Notes: generated by a model not told the origin, from the sequence alone. Numbered from the stretch's first letter, positions 28,993 to 39,896 are shown. The stretch is 54,186 nucleotides of DNA from an uncultured Alphaproteobacteria bacterium (GCA_947259105.1 CAMYKU010000017.1:1-54186), one strand, 5' to 3'. Translations and numbers: made by a program.

Positions 28993-29603
28993 CAACTCTC
29001 CCCCTCCTCCGCCTTCTCGTCACCGGGAAGCTGCCGCGTCATGCCCTCCCAGGGGCTGAGAAAATCGAAGGTGCGGTATTCCTGGGTGAGGTGTACCGGT
29101 TCGTAGACCACCCGTTGCTGTTCGTCGTCGTAGCGCACCTCGACATGGCCGGTCAGCGGGAAATCCTTGCGCAGCGGATGCCCCTCGAACCCGTAATCGG
29201 TCAGGATCCGGCGCAGGTCCGGATGATCGCTGAAATACACGCCGTACAGGTCCCAGGTTTCGCGCTCGAACCACTCCGCCGTCGGAAACAAGGGCGTAAC
29301 CGACGGTACCGAGTCGTTCTCGCCGACCGGAACCTTGACGCGGATCCGCTGGTTGTGACTCACGCTCAACAGGTTGTAGACCACCTCGAAACGCTGCTCG
29401 CGCTCGGGATAGTCGACGCCGCAGACGTCCACCAGACTCTTGAACAGGCACTGTGAATCGTCGCGCAGGAAGCGCATGAGTTTGAGCAGGCTGTCCGGCC
29501 GTCCGGTGACCATCAGCTCGTCGTATGCGACCGCGTGTCCGTCGAGTTCCTCCGACAGATGACCCGCAATATAATCGCCCAGGTCTTCAAGCGCCTGATT
29601 CAT
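28992..29603 (-). CDS. nuoC: NADH-quinone oxidoreductase subunit C
   Basis: The 30-kDa-type peripheral subunit, 203 residues. The family signature [40 protein letters not shown] is intact around residues 115-155. The frame extends upstream into nuoB, but homology and spacing support the ATG at 29603, 19 bases after the nuoB stop. NuoC and NuoD are separate genes here, unlike the fused form in E. coli. Confidence 0.96.
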   Translation of the reverse strand: MNQALEDLGDYIAGHLSEELDGHAVAYDELMVTGRPDSLLKLMRFLRDDSQCLFKSLVDVCGVDYPEREQRFEVVYNLLSVSHNQRIRVKVPVGENDSVPSVTPLFPTAEWFERETWDLYGVYFSDHPDLRRILTDYGFEGHPLRKDFPLTGHVEVRYDDEQQRVVYEPVHLTQEYRTFDFLSPWEGMTRQLPGDEKAEEGES

Positions 29604-29622
29604 CGATCTGTCCGGCTTCGTC

Positions 29623-30180
29623 CTAACGAATGAGTGCTTCGGTGCGGCGGATTTTCTTCTGCAGCTGGAGAACTCCGTAGACCAGCGCCTCCGCGGTGGG
29701 TGGGCAGCCGGGCACGTAAATGTCGACCGGCACCACACGGTCGCAGCCACGCACGACAGAGTAGGAATATGTATAGTAACCCCCGCCATTGGCGCACGAC
29801 CCCATGGAAATCACCCAGCGCGGTTCGGCCATCTGGTCGTAGACCTTGCGCAGCGCGGGGGCCATCTTGTTGGTCAGGGTTCCGGCGACGATCATCACGT
29901 CGGCCTGTCTTGGGGACCCGCGCACCACGACACCGAACCGGTCGAGGTCATAGCGCGGCATATAGGCGTGGATCATTTCGACGGCGCAGCAGGCGAGGCC
30001 GAACGTCATCGGCCACATCGAGTTGGTGCGCCCCCAGTTGGCGACCCAGTTGATGACGCTCGTCGTCGAGGTCAGCAGGAATCCCTTGTCTTTGAGCTCA
30101 TCTCCGAGAGCGCGCGTCACTTGCGCGGGCGTCGCGTCGGGGGTAACGGGAAGGCCCTGCACAGGCTCGTTCACTCCCAT
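29623..30180 (-). CDS. nuoB: NADH-quinone oxidoreductase subunit B
   Basis: Carries the terminal [4Fe-4S] cluster N2 that reduces quinone. The 185-residue protein has the tandem cysteines in GLACCAVEM and the later ligands in GSCANGGG and [11 protein letters not shown]. The first 30 residues are a variable hydrophilic leader. Its start overlaps the nuoA end by 10 bases. Confidence 0.97.
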   Translation of the reverse strand: MGVNEPVQGLPVTPDATPAQVTRALGDELKDKGFLLTSTTSVINWVANWGRTNSMWPMTFGLACCAVEMIHAYMPRYDLDRFGVVVRGSPRQADVMIVAGTLTNKMAPALRKVYDQMAEPRWVISMGSCANGGGYYTYSYSVVRGCDRVVPVDIYVPGCPPTAEALVYGVLQLQKKIRRTEALIR

Positions 30181-30536
30181 TCCAGTGCCCCCATGCGCCA
30201 GTCATAGAGGAAGCCGATGGCAAACACGGCGAGGAAGACGATGAGCGACCAGAAGCCGAACAGACCCAGATGGTCGTTCGCGACGGCGTAGGGATAGAGA
30301 AAGGCGAGATCCAGATCGACGACGATGAACATTATGGCGACGAGATAAAAGCGCACGTCGAACCGCCTGCGCGCGTCACCGAAGGCCTCGAATCCGCACT
30401 CGTAGGCGGACAGTTTTTCCGAATTGGGCCGCTGGCTTACGATCAGCCAGCTCAATGCGGGAAGTACGACGGCGACCGCAATGGCGATCACCAGGAACAC
30501 CAGAATTGGCAGATATTCGCGCAGCAGTTCGTCCAT
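30171..30536 (-). CDS. nuoA: NADH-quinone oxidoreductase subunit A
   Basis: A 121-residue membrane subunit with three helices and the conserved loop [25 protein letters not shown] (cysteine in YECG) that lies near the quinone cavity. It is the first gene of the nuo run, which continues without a large gap through nuoN. A good promoter lies about 75-100 bases upstream. Confidence 0.96.
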   Translation of the reverse strand: MDELLREYLPILVFLVIAIAVAVVLPALSWLIVSQRPNSEKLSAYECGFEAFGDARRRFDVRFYLVAIMFIVVDLDLAFLYPYAVANDHLGLFGFWSLIVFLAVFAIGFLYDWRMGALEWE

Positions 30537-30608
30537 CGACCGCCCCTCTGAATATTCCTTAGCCCTGCCTCTTTCTTTTGGCCTTCCGGAGCATCCGGCG
30601 GCGGCGGC

Positions 30609-30637
30609 ACTATAGGACTCCGCGCCGCCAATGCAAA
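30609..30637 (-). promoter_or_regulatory. Promoter of the nuo operon
   Basis: On the minus strand, TTTGCA (-35) and TATAGT (-10) are separated by exactly 17 bases, and the -10 ends about 72 bases before the nuoA start. No other promoter of this quality is visible in the tightly packed nuo genes. Confidence 0.6.
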
Positions 30638-30706
30638 GCGCAAATGCCCCCGTTTTCCATCAATTCCGGAAGAAAATGCTGCGGTGCGACAAAAGGCGCA
30701 CATGAT

Positions 30707-30723
30707 GCGGGATTCGAACCCGC
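30707..30723 (-). other. tRNA T-arm-like remnant
   Basis: The minus strand reads GCGGG-TTCGAAT-CCCGC, a perfect tRNA T-arm with the TTCRA loop. The expected 5' acceptor strand, D-arm and anticodon arm are absent in the 100 bases upstream, so this is not an intact tRNA, and the following bases do not fit a tmRNA acceptor. It may be a tRNA relic or chance. Confidence 0.3.
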
Positions 30724-30811
30724 GGCCCCGCTTTGAGCATGACTCGCAGGGATCGTCTCAAGCGGCTAAAGTTCCCTTTGCCACCCGCCCGATTCGCTGC
30801 AAGGCGCAAAG

Positions 30812-31090
30812 ATGTCCCGGAAAGTCGAACTCTATGGCTACTACGTATTCACCCATGGCTGGGGCCGGGTGCTGACGGTCATGAGCCCCGCGGGCGCCGC
30901 CGCGGTGCTCGAGGCCGTGCAGTTCGGGGATGACGTCGACGTGAAAGCGGGCGAGGGTCGGCTGACCCAGTTCCACGAGAAACGCGCGGGGGCGCTCGAC
31001 CGGGTCGCCGAGATGAACAACATCCGTATCATGACCAAGGCCGAATGGGACGCCCGCAAGGCCGAACTGGGAAACGCCATATACCGATAG
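30812..31090 (+). CDS. Hypothetical protein, 92 residues
   Basis: I do not recognise this small protein. It begins KVELYGYYVFTHGWGRVLTVM, continues with a helical, charged middle (about 45-75) and ends in a Lys/Arg/Ala-rich segment. There is no signal peptide or clear membrane helix. An AAGG-like site precedes the ATG. It is in the same direction as the aldehyde oxidoreductase cluster and 162 bases upstream of it, but that gap makes cotranscription uncertain. Confidence 0.55.
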   Translation: MSRKVELYGYYVFTHGWGRVLTVMSPAGAAAVLEAVQFGDDVDVKAGEGRLTQFHEKRAGALDRVAEMNNIRIMTKAEWDARKAELGNAIYR

Positions 31091-31252
31091 ATTCTATGGT
31101 CCCAAGGCCCCACGTCGACCCCGTTCCGGCTTCGCGCTCGGCGGTCACCCGAATACGGGAAAATTGCTCTCGCTTGCGGCAAACCGACTTGCTACCTTCC
31201 GGGACAGCCGAGCGTTCCCGGTGGCGCCGCGGACTCGACCAAGGAGGCGGAA

Positions 31253-31726
31253 TTGCAGAAATCGTTGCTTATCGATCCGGCCAAGTGCACCAGTTGCCTG
31301 CAGTGCGAGATGGCCTGCTCGCTGGAACACACCGGCGCCTTCAACCCGGCGCGCTCGCGCATCAAGATTTTCGAGTTCGAGCACGGCGCGCAAGCGATTC
31401 CCTATACCTGCACGCAGTGCGCGGAAGCCTGGTGCCTGCATGCCTGCCCCGTCGAGGCGCTGACCCGGAATCCTGAGACCGGTGCGGTGGAACTGAACGA
31501 GTCTACCTGTGTCGGCTGCAAGGTGTGCACCGTCGCCTGCCCGTTCGGGACCATCAACTACGTCCCCGAAACGGGCAAGGTCGCGAAATGCGACCTGTGC
31601 GGCGGCGACCCGAAATGCGCCGAGGCCTGCCCGACCGACGCCATCGTTTACGTCGATGCCGGCTGGACCGGGTACGACCGCATGCGGGACTGGGCCGTGC
31701 GCACGCATGCCGAGCCCCGGACCTGA
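31253..31726 (+). CDS. Four-cluster ferredoxin of the AOR system (AorA-like)
   Basis: A 157-residue polyferredoxin. Sixteen cysteines fall into four complete [4Fe-4S] sets: CTSCLQCEMAC, CTQCAEAWCLHAC, CVGCKVCTVAC and CDLCGGDPKCAEAC. In Aromatoleum the equivalent AorA carries four clusters and stacks into a filament that wires aldehyde oxidoreductase units to the FAD subunit. The start is a TTG at 31253 with an ideal AAGGAGG site 5 bases before it, which decides this start. It is 31 bases upstream of the AOR gene. Related electron-transfer subunits of DMSO-reductase-type enzymes are the main alternative, but the context favours AOR. Confidence 0.88.
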   Translation: MQKSLLIDPAKCTSCLQCEMACSLEHTGAFNPARSRIKIFEFEHGAQAIPYTCTQCAEAWCLHACPVEALTRNPETGAVELNESTCVGCKVCTVACPFGTINYVPETGKVAKCDLCGGDPKCAEACPTDAIVYVDAGWTGYDRMRDWAVRTHAEPRT

Positions 31727-31757
31727 GTCAGCAGAGCCGCGAAGGGAGTTCCGTAAT

Positions 31758-33584
31758 ATGGGTTGGCAGAAAAAGATCCTCCGGGTGAACCTGACCGCGG
31801 GCACGGCCGCGAGCGAGCCGCTCAACATGGAATGGGCGCACGAATACCTGGGTGAGCGCGGCCTGGCCACCAAGTACCTGTATGAGGAGATGGACCCGAC
31901 GGCGGATCCGATGGGACCGGACAACATCCTGATCTTCGCCACCGGGCCGCTGACCGGCACCATGGCGTCGACCAGCGGGCGCTATGCCGTGGTAACGAAA
32001 GGGCCGCTGACCCACGCGATCGCGTGCTCCAATTCCGGCGGCAAGTTCGGCGCCGAGCTGAAATATGCGGGCTACGACCTGATGATCGTCGAGGGCCGGT
32101 CGCCCGAACCGGTCTATCTGCATATCGTCGACGACGAGGTCGAAATCCTGCCGGCCGAGGAAATCTGGGGCACCACGGTCTGGCATACCGAGGAGCACCT
32201 CAAGGCGAAGCATCAGAACCCTCTGCTGAAGGTGGCGTCGATCGGAGTCGCCGGCGAGAGCGGCGTACGCTACGCCTGCATCGTCAACGATCTGCACCGC
32301 GCCGCGGGCCGCTCCGGCGTCGGCGCAGTGATGGGATCGAAGAACCTGAAGGCGGTGGCAGTGCACGGAACCAGGGGCGTGACCGTGAAGGACCCGAAGG
32401 CCTTCATGCAGGCGGTACGCGAGACCCACGCGATGCTGGCCGACAACAGTGGCCGCAAGGGCCTGACCGAACTCGGCACCAACGACATGATCGATTCCAT
32501 GCAGGAATTCGGCGGCCTGCCGACCGAGAACTTCCACAAGGTCCAGTTCGACGGGGTCGGCAAGATAAATCCGGGGGCCATGCAGGCAACCGGCCCCGAG
32601 GGGCACCGCAACCTGATCACCAACAAGGCCTGTTTCGGCTGCACCATTGCATGCGGCCGGATCGCCCACATCAACAAAACGCACTTCACCATCGTCAACA
32701 GGCCGGAATACCGGCATGCATCGGGCGGGCTGGAGTATGAGACCGCCTATGCCTTCGGGCCGTTGCTCTGCATCGACGATATCGATGCGCTGACCTATGC
32801 GGCGTTCGTGAGCAACGAGCACGGCTACGACCCCATTTCCTTCGGCGGCACGCTCGCCGCGGCGATGGAGCTTTACGAAATGGGCGTGATCGGCAAGGAC
32901 GATACCGACGGCGTAGAGCTCAAATTCGGCAATGCCGAGGCGCTGACGATAATGGCCGAAAAAACCGGTAAGTATGAAGGGTTCGGCAAGATTCTCGGTC
33001 TCGGATCGAAGCTGATGTGCGAGAAGTACGGCCATCCCGAGATCGCCATGCATGTGAAGGGGCAGGAGTTTGCGGGGTACGACTCGCGCGCGCTGCAGGG
33101 CATGGGACTCGGCTTCGTCACCAGCAACCGGGGCGCCTGCCATTTGAAACATGATGTCTTTGCCGAGGACATGGAGGATCAGACCGGCAAGGGCAAGGCG
33201 AAGCCGTGTAAGGATTCGCAGGACAAGATCGCGATGATCGATTCCACCGGCCTGTGCCTGTTCACAACCTGCGCGTGGGACGTACCCGAGTTCCGGAGAC
33301 AGATCGCCGCGGCGTGCGAGGGCGACGACTGGACCGAGGAGCGGCTGATCGAGATCGGCGAGCGGGTCTGGAACGTCGAACGGATGTACAATCTGAAGGC
33401 AGGCCTGACCGCAGCGGACGATACCTTGCCGCAGCGGCTGCTCGAGGATCCGGCGCCGTCCGGCACGGCCAAGGGCAAGGTCAGCGATCTGCCGCAGATG
33501 CTGCCGGAGTACTACGAGTACAGGGGCTGGACCAGCGACGGCGAGCCGACGACGCAGACGCTGCAGCGGCTCGGCCTCAAGTAA
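31758..33584 (+). CDS. aor: Aldehyde ferredoxin oxidoreductase (tungsten type)
   Basis: Catalytic subunit that oxidises aldehydes to acids with a tungsten-bispterin cofactor and one [4Fe-4S] cluster. The 608-residue length is normal. Cluster ligands are Cys292, Cys295 and Cys299 (CFGCTIAC) and Cys500, which closes the family's DxxGLC pterin motif at 495-500. The N-terminal pterin-binding domain (ATGPLTGTMASTSGRY, SNSGGKFGAELKYAGYD) is intact, as is the LEYETAYAFGPLL segment. The ATG at 31758 follows a GAAGGGA site. The stop overlaps the next gene as TAATG. Substrate range cannot be read from sequence. AOR is unusual in a predominantly aerobic lineage. Confidence 0.93.
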   Translation: MGWQKKILRVNLTAGTAASEPLNMEWAHEYLGERGLATKYLYEEMDPTADPMGPDNILIFATGPLTGTMASTSGRYAVVTKGPLTHAIACSNSGGKFGAELKYAGYDLMIVEGRSPEPVYLHIVDDEVEILPAEEIWGTTVWHTEEHLKAKHQNPLLKVASIGVAGESGVRYACIVNDLHRAAGRSGVGAVMGSKNLKAVAVHGTRGVTVKDPKAFMQAVRETHAMLADNSGRKGLTELGTNDMIDSMQEFGGLPTENFHKVQFDGVGKINPGAMQATGPEGHRNLITNKACFGCTIACGRIAHINKTHFTIVNRPEYRHASGGLEYETAYAFGPLLCIDDIDALTYAAFVSNEHGYDPISFGGTLAAAMELYEMGVIGKDDTDGVELKFGNAEALTIMAEKTGKYEGFGKILGLGSKLMCEKYGHPEIAMHVKGQEFAGYDSRALQGMGLGFVTSNRGACHLKHDVFAEDMEDQTGKGKAKPCKDSQDKIAMIDSTGLCLFTTCAWDVPEFRRQIAAACEGDDWTEERLIEIGERVWNVERMYNLKAGLTAADDTLPQRLLEDPAPSGTAKGKVSDLPQMLPEYYEYRGWTSDGEPTTQTLQRLGLK

Positions 33585-34858
33585 TGCCCCGCGCCACGGA
33601 GTATGTGATCGTCGGCGCGGGTCCGGCCGGCGTGATCGCGGCGGAAACGCTGCGCGGTACCGATCCCGAAGGGACCGTTGTGTTGCTGTGCGGTGAGGAT
33701 GAGCCGCCCTACTCCCGCATGGCCATACCTTACCTGCTGACCGGCGGCATCGGCGAGGACGGAACCTATCTGCGCCACACCGACGGCCATTTCCAGTCTC
33801 TCGGGATCGACCTTCGGATAGCGCGGGCGGCCTCGGTCGATCCGGGCAAGGGGGAAATCAGGCTGGAGGACGGGAGCAGCCTTCCCTACGACAGGCTGTT
33901 GATCGCGACCGGCTCGCACCCGGCCCGCCCGCCGGTGCCGGGAATGGACCTGCCGGGCGTCGAGAGTTGCTGGACGATGGAGGACGCACGGCGCATTGCA
34001 GACGCGACGAAGGCGGGGGCGCGGGTTGTGTTGATGGGCGCGGGGTTCATCGGCTGCATCGTGCTGGAAGCCCTGGCCGCGCGCGGCGTGGACCTCAGCG
34101 TCGTCGAAACCGAAGACCGGATGCTGCCGCGGATGATGGACGACGCCGGCGCCGCCATGATCAAGCGCTGGTGCGAGGGCAAGGGCGTGCGGGTGCTGAC
34201 CTCTACAGCGGTCGAATCGGTAATGCCGGCGGCCAGTGGACTGCAGCTGTCGCTCAGCGGCGGCGCGACCCTGGACGCCGACCTCGTGGTCTGCGCGACG
34301 GGTGTTACGCCGAACATGGCGTTCCTTGAGGGCAGCGGCATAGAAACCGACCGCGGCATAATCGTCGACGATCGGCTGCGGACCAGCAGGGACGGCATAT
34401 TCGCCGCGGGCGATGTCGCGCAGGGCCCGGATTTCTCGACCGGCGAGAAGGCGATTCATGCGATTCAGCCGACCGCCAGCGAACACGGACGGATCGCCGC
34501 CTTGAACATGGCCGGCATCGATACGCCGTACCGCGGCAGCCTTGCGCTCAACGTGCTCAATACGCTCGGCCTGGTCTCCAGTTCCTACGGGCTGTGGCAA
34601 GGGGTAAAGGGGGGTGATCGCGCAGTCGCCCGGGACGACGATGCCTGCAGGTATCTGCGCCTCGAATTCGACGGCGACGTGTTGGTCGGCGCACTGTCGT
34701 TGGGCTTGACGCAGCATGTGGGCGTGTTGCGCGGACTGATCCAGACGAAGACGCCGCTCGGCCCCTGGAAGGACCGGCTGATGCACGATCCCCACCTTGT
34801 CATGCATGCTTATCTGGGCCGCGCGCAGGGTGCTGCCGTACGCGCACGCAAGGTATGA
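33584..34858 (+). CDS. FAD-dependent NAD(P) oxidoreductase of the AOR cluster (AorC-like)
   Basis: A 424-residue pyridine-nucleotide-disulfide-type flavoprotein. The FAD motif VGAGPAGVIAAETL is at about residues 9-22, the NAD(P) motif VLMGAGFIGCIVLEAL near 150, and the second FAD motif GIFAAGDVA near 270. It lacks a redox-active CxxxxC disulfide, so it resembles the NADH:rubredoxin/nitrite reductase branch. In Aromatoleum AOR, AorC passes electrons between the iron-sulfur chain and NAD. Its start overlaps the AOR stop and its stop overlaps the next start as ATGA, so the cluster is translationally coupled. Confidence 0.87.
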   Translation: MPRATEYVIVGAGPAGVIAAETLRGTDPEGTVVLLCGEDEPPYSRMAIPYLLTGGIGEDGTYLRHTDGHFQSLGIDLRIARAASVDPGKGEIRLEDGSSLPYDRLLIATGSHPARPPVPGMDLPGVESCWTMEDARRIADATKAGARVVLMGAGFIGCIVLEALAARGVDLSVVETEDRMLPRMMDDAGAAMIKRWCEGKGVRVLTSTAVESVMPAASGLQLSLSGGATLDADLVVCATGVTPNMAFLEGSGIETDRGIIVDDRLRTSRDGIFAAGDVAQGPDFSTGEKAIHAIQPTASEHGRIAALNMAGIDTPYRGSLALNVLNTLGLVSSSYGLWQGVKGGDRAVARDDDACRYLRLEFDGDVLVGALSLGLTQHVGVLRGLIQTKTPLGPWKDRLMHDPHLVMHAYLGRAQGAAVRARKV

Positions 34859-35109
34859 TTGCAATGGATGTGACGCTGAAAATGTCCGGCCTGATCGCGC
34901 GCTACGTGCCGGGCAGCGCGGACGGAACCAAGATGCATCTGCTGGAGGGCACGACGATCTCGGGCCTGATGGCGCGCCTTGGCCTGCCCGGCGACGACAC
35001 CTATCTGGTTATCGTCAACGACTCGACGGTCGCAAAGGACCGGCGCACGACATACGTCCTGTCGGACGGCGACAGGGTTTCCATCGTGCCGCCGTTGAAG
35101 GGCGGGTAG
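34855..35109 (+). CDS. MoaD/ThiS family protein of the AOR cluster
   Basis: An 84-residue ubiquitin-like sulfur carrier that ends in the required Gly-Gly (PPLKGG). MoaD proteins give sulfur for the dithiolene of pterin cofactors. A copy placed beside an AOR gene is known in other AOR clusters and is thought to serve the tungsten cofactor. The ATG overlaps the flavoprotein stop (ATGA). No MoaE, MoeB or tungstate transporter gene is nearby, so it must use partners coded elsewhere. Confidence 0.85.
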   Translation: MIAMDVTLKMSGLIARYVPGSADGTKMHLLEGTTISGLMARLGLPGDDTYLVIVNDSTVAKDRRTTYVLSDGDRVSIVPPLKGG

Positions 35110-35174
35110 AGAGGAACCGCCTCCGGGCTTGCGTTCAAGACCGGTCACCATAGACGCTTGTTAGCGAAGGGCAT

Positions 35175-35230
35175 CCTGCTTCGGGAACAAATGGGAGACA
35201 ATCCTGCGTAGCGCGGACGCGCGAAGCAGG
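35175..35230. repeat. Inverted repeat just beyond the tRNA-Asp 3' end
   Basis: Perfect 9-base arms CCTGCTTCG and CGAAGCAGG enclose a further GC-rich inverted segment. The right arm ends two bases from the encoded CCA of tRNA-Asp. It may act as a transcription end for the tRNA and for the convergent AOR cluster, or be a dispersed palindrome. There is no clear T-run on either side. Confidence 0.4.
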
Positions 35231-35231
35231 G

Positions 35232-35308
<77 letters not shown>

Positions 35309-35330
35309 TTAGCGCTCATCAAGGCCCGTC

Positions 35331-35359
35331 CATGTACTGCACGGACATTTCAGTGTCAA
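35331..35359 (-). promoter_or_regulatory. Promoter of tRNA-Asp
   Basis: On the minus strand a consensus TTGACA (-35) and TACATG (-10) lie 17 bases apart, with the -10 ending 22 bases before the tRNA 5' end. Confidence 0.5.
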
Positions 35360-35414
35360 GCCGCGTCCGCCGGGTCGGCGCACACCCTCCCCCTCCGTGG
35401 ACGAGAGGCTCGAA

Positions 35415-35490
35415 TGGTGGGCGATGACGGGCTCGAACCGCCGACCTCCCGGGTGTAAACCGGACGCTCTCCCAACTGAGCTAATCGCCC
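35415..35490 (-). tRNA. tRNA-Val (TAC)
   Basis: Acceptor GGGCGAT pairs with ATCGCCC; D-arm AGCTCAGTTGGGAGAGC; anticodon loop TTTACAC between CCGG and CCGG; T-arm with GGTTCGAGCC; encoded CCA. It lies between hupB and tRNA-Asp, all on the same strand. Confidence 0.96.
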
Positions 35491-35528
35491 GACCGCCTGA
35501 TTGCAAGTACTGCCGCCCGAAAACAGCA

Positions 35529-35557
35529 GCCGGCCACCCGCATCACGGATGGCCGGC
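35529..35557 (-). terminator. Terminator after hupB
   Basis: GCCGGCCA and TGGCCGGC form an 8-base stem, with more pairing possible inside the 13-base loop, starting about 24 bases after the hupB stop. On the minus strand it is followed by TGCTGTTTTCG, a short T-run. Confidence 0.6.
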
Positions 35558-35580
35558 CACCGAATTTTCGGAACCGCACG

Positions 35581-35853
35581 TCAGTTGACGGCGTCTTTCA
35601 GGCCCTTGCCGGCCTTGAACTTGGGTTGTTTCGAAGCAGGAATCTGGATTGTCGCACCGGTCCGCGGATTACGGCCCGTTGAAGCTTTGCGATTCGCGAC
35701 ACTGAAGGTGCCGAAACCAACCAGACGGACGGTATCACCACGTTTTAGCGCGGTCTCGATATTGTCGAAGACTGCGTCCACGGCCTTGGTTGCATCGGCT
35801 TTGGAAAGACCGGCGTCACCGGCTACGGACGAAATAAGATCGTTCTTATTCAC
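35581..35853 (-). CDS. hupB: HU family nucleoid protein
   Basis: A 90-residue histone-like DNA-binding protein that bends and compacts DNA as a dimer. The signature GFGTFSVANRKASTGRNPRTG with the RNP-containing DNA-gripping arm is at about residues 46-66, followed by the ATIQIPASKQPKFKAGKGLKDAVN tail. The start is GTG, with an AAGGGGG site about 8 bases before it. It has its own promoter and terminator, downstream of lon as in many proteobacteria. Confidence 0.96.
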   Translation of the reverse strand: MNKNDLISSVAGDAGLSKADATKAVDAVFDNIETALKRGDTVRLVGFGTFSVANRKASTGRNPRTGATIQIPASKQPKFKAGKGLKDAVN

Positions 35854-35928
35854 TGCAGAACCCCCTTCTGGACAGGGAAAGTTTAGGTCGTATGAGATAG
35901 CGAGTGTGTCTGCTGCAGACGGACGTGA

Positions 35929-35957
35929 GTGTAAGGGTATTTGCGTCGCCTAGTCAA
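35929..35957 (-). promoter_or_regulatory. Promoter of hupB
   Basis: TTGACT (-35) and TTACAC (-10) on the minus strand, 17 bases apart, about 75 bases before the hupB start and after the lon terminator hairpin. Confidence 0.5.
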
Positions 35958-35997
35958 CGTCGGAACCGCAGAATTCCCCGCTTTTCCACAGAAAACT

Positions 35998-36025
35998 GAC
36001 GCCCGCGCATGTATACGCGGGCGTC
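35998..36025 (-). terminator. Rho-independent terminator of lon
   Basis: GACGCCCGCG and CGCGGGCGTC form a perfect 10-base stem with an 8-base loop, about 23 bases after the lon stop. On the minus strand it is followed by AGTTTTCTG. Confidence 0.75.
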
Positions 36026-36047
36026 GCAGGGAACTTCCGTGCCACCA

Positions 36048-38450
<2,403 letters not shown>

Positions 38451-38513
38451 AAGCCCTCTTGCTTCGTTGTCCGCGCGTCGCGGTGCGCGGATGTTTAACG
38501 GGAAGTCGACCTA

Positions 38514-38542
38514 ACATTGGCTTCGCTCCCCGCAGGTTCAAG
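38514..38542 (-). promoter_or_regulatory. Heat-shock (RpoH)-like promoter of lon
   Basis: On the minus strand CTTGAA and CAATGT lie 17 bases apart, in the clpX-lon gap, ending about 64 bases before the lon start. The CTTGAA box is the standard -35 of alphaproteobacterial RpoH promoters; the -10 is a looser match. Lon is a known heat-shock gene, which supports the reading. Confidence 0.5.
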
Positions 38543-38566
38543 GCCCGGAAGCAGACTTCCCCGGAC

Positions 38567-39832
38567 TCACGCGCTGCTGCCGACGTCCTCACGTCTGTCG
38601 GAATAAATATAGAGCGGTTCGGCGCGCCCTTCGACCACCTCGCGATTGATAACGATTTCCTCGACGGCCTCAAGACCCGGAAGTTCGTACATCGGGTCCA
38701 GCAGGATGGCTTCCATAATGGAGCGCAGGCCACGCGCGCCGGTCTTGCGTGCGATCGCCTTCAGCGCGATGCCGCGGAGCGCATCCTCGGTCAACTCGAG
38801 GCGGACGTCCTCCATGTCGAACAGCCGCTGGTACTGTTTCACCAGCGCGTTGCGCGGCTTGGTCAGAATTTCGACCAGCGATTCCTCGTCCAGATCCTCA
38901 AGCGTCGCGATGACCGGCAAGCGGCCGACGAACTCCGGGATCAGCCCGAATTTCAGCAAGTCCTCGGGCTCAACCTCACGCAGAATCTCGCCAACCTGGC
39001 GATCATCCGGGCCACGCACGTCGGCGCCGAACCCGATCGACGATCCGCGGTGCCGTCCGGCAATAATTTTCTCAAGGCCGGAAAATGCGCCACCGCAGAT
39101 GAACAGGATGTTCGTGGTATCGACCTGCAGGAACTCCTGCTGCGGGTGTTTTCGTCCGCCTTGCGGAGGCACGCTCGCAATCGTGCCCTCCATGATCTTG
39201 AGCAGCGCCTGCTGCACGCCTTCGCCCGATACGTCGCGTGTGATCGACGGGTTATCCGACTTGCGGCTGATCTTGTCGACCTCGTCGATATAGACAATGC
39301 CCCGCTGCGCGCGCTCAACATTGTAATCGGCCGACTGCAGCAGTTTCAGGATGATATTCTCGACGTCCTCACCCACATAGCCCGCTTCGGTGAGCGTCGT
39401 CGCATCCGCCATGGTAAACGGCACGTCGAGGATGCGCGCCAGGGTCTGCGCCAGCAACGTCTTGCCGCAGCCGGTCGGGCCGATCAGCACGATGTTCGAC
39501 TTGGCGAGCTCGACGTCGTTGTTCTTGCCGTCGTGGGCGAGACGCTTGTAATGATTGTGAACCGCCACGGACAGCACGCGCTTGGCATGCGTCTGCCCGA
39601 TCACGTAGTCGTCAAGAACGGTCTGGATTTCGGACGGTGTGGGCACTTCGCCGCGCGACTTGGAAATCGCCGACTTGTGATCCTCGCGGATAATGTCCAT
39701 GCAAAGCTCGACGCACTCATCGCAGATGAATACCGTCGGGCCCGCAATCAGCTTGCGGACCTCGTGCTGGCTCTTCCCGCAGAAGGAACAGTACAGCGTG
39801 TTCTTGGAGTCACCTCCGGTGGACTTCGTCAT
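38567..39832 (-). CDS. clpX: ClpXP protease ATPase subunit ClpX
   Basis: AAA+ unfoldase that recognises and threads substrates into ClpP. The zinc-binding domain has Cys15, Cys18, Cys37 and Cys40. Walker A is GPTGCGKT, Walker B is VYIDEVDKI, and the ClpP-docking IGF loop is seen in the [10 protein letters not shown] segment. The 421-residue length is standard. It follows clpP after a 200-base gap that contains a hairpin and a possible separate promoter. Confidence 0.97.
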   Translation of the reverse strand: MTKSTGGDSKNTLYCSFCGKSQHEVRKLIAGPTVFICDECVELCMDIIREDHKSAISKSRGEVPTPSEIQTVLDDYVIGQTHAKRVLSVAVHNHYKRLAHDGKNNDVELAKSNIVLIGPTGCGKTLLAQTLARILDVPFTMADATTLTEAGYVGEDVENIILKLLQSADYNVERAQRGIVYIDEVDKISRKSDNPSITRDVSGEGVQQALLKIMEGTIASVPPQGGRKHPQQEFLQVDTTNILFICGGAFSGLEKIIAGRHRGSSIGFGADVRGPDDRQVGEILREVEPEDLLKFGLIPEFVGRLPVIATLEDLDEESLVEILTKPRNALVKQYQRLFDMEDVRLELTEDALRGIALKAIARKTGARGLRSIMEAILLDPMYELPGLEAVEEIVINREVVEGRAEPLYIYSDRREDVGSSA

Positions 39833-39866
39833 CGAGTGCTATCCGATCCGTTACCCCGACTCGGCC

Positions 39867-39896
39867 ATGTTACCGAAACGACAAGTGGAACGCCAA
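39867..39896 (-). promoter_or_regulatory. Possible promoter of clpX
   Basis: TTGGCG (-35) and TAACAT (-10) on the minus strand, 18 bases apart, about 35 bases before the clpX start. An AT-rich tract (39905-39935) lies just upstream. Confidence 0.3.

Noticed and set aside
30690..30850. Possible tmRNA acceptor piece or selenocysteine tRNA on the minus strand
   Set aside because: The T-arm fits, but the bases after it do not match a tmRNA acceptor, there is no tag-coding piece downstream, and no long acceptor or D stem for tRNA-Sec can be paired.
31091..31252. Sigma-54 promoter before the AOR ferredoxin
   Set aside because: The nearest GG...GC pair has an 11-base spacing instead of 10 and the flanks are poor.
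31145..31963. Minus-strand frame opposite the AOR ferredoxin
   Set aside because: Antisense to a gene with sixteen conserved cysteines; no ribosome site and shadow composition.
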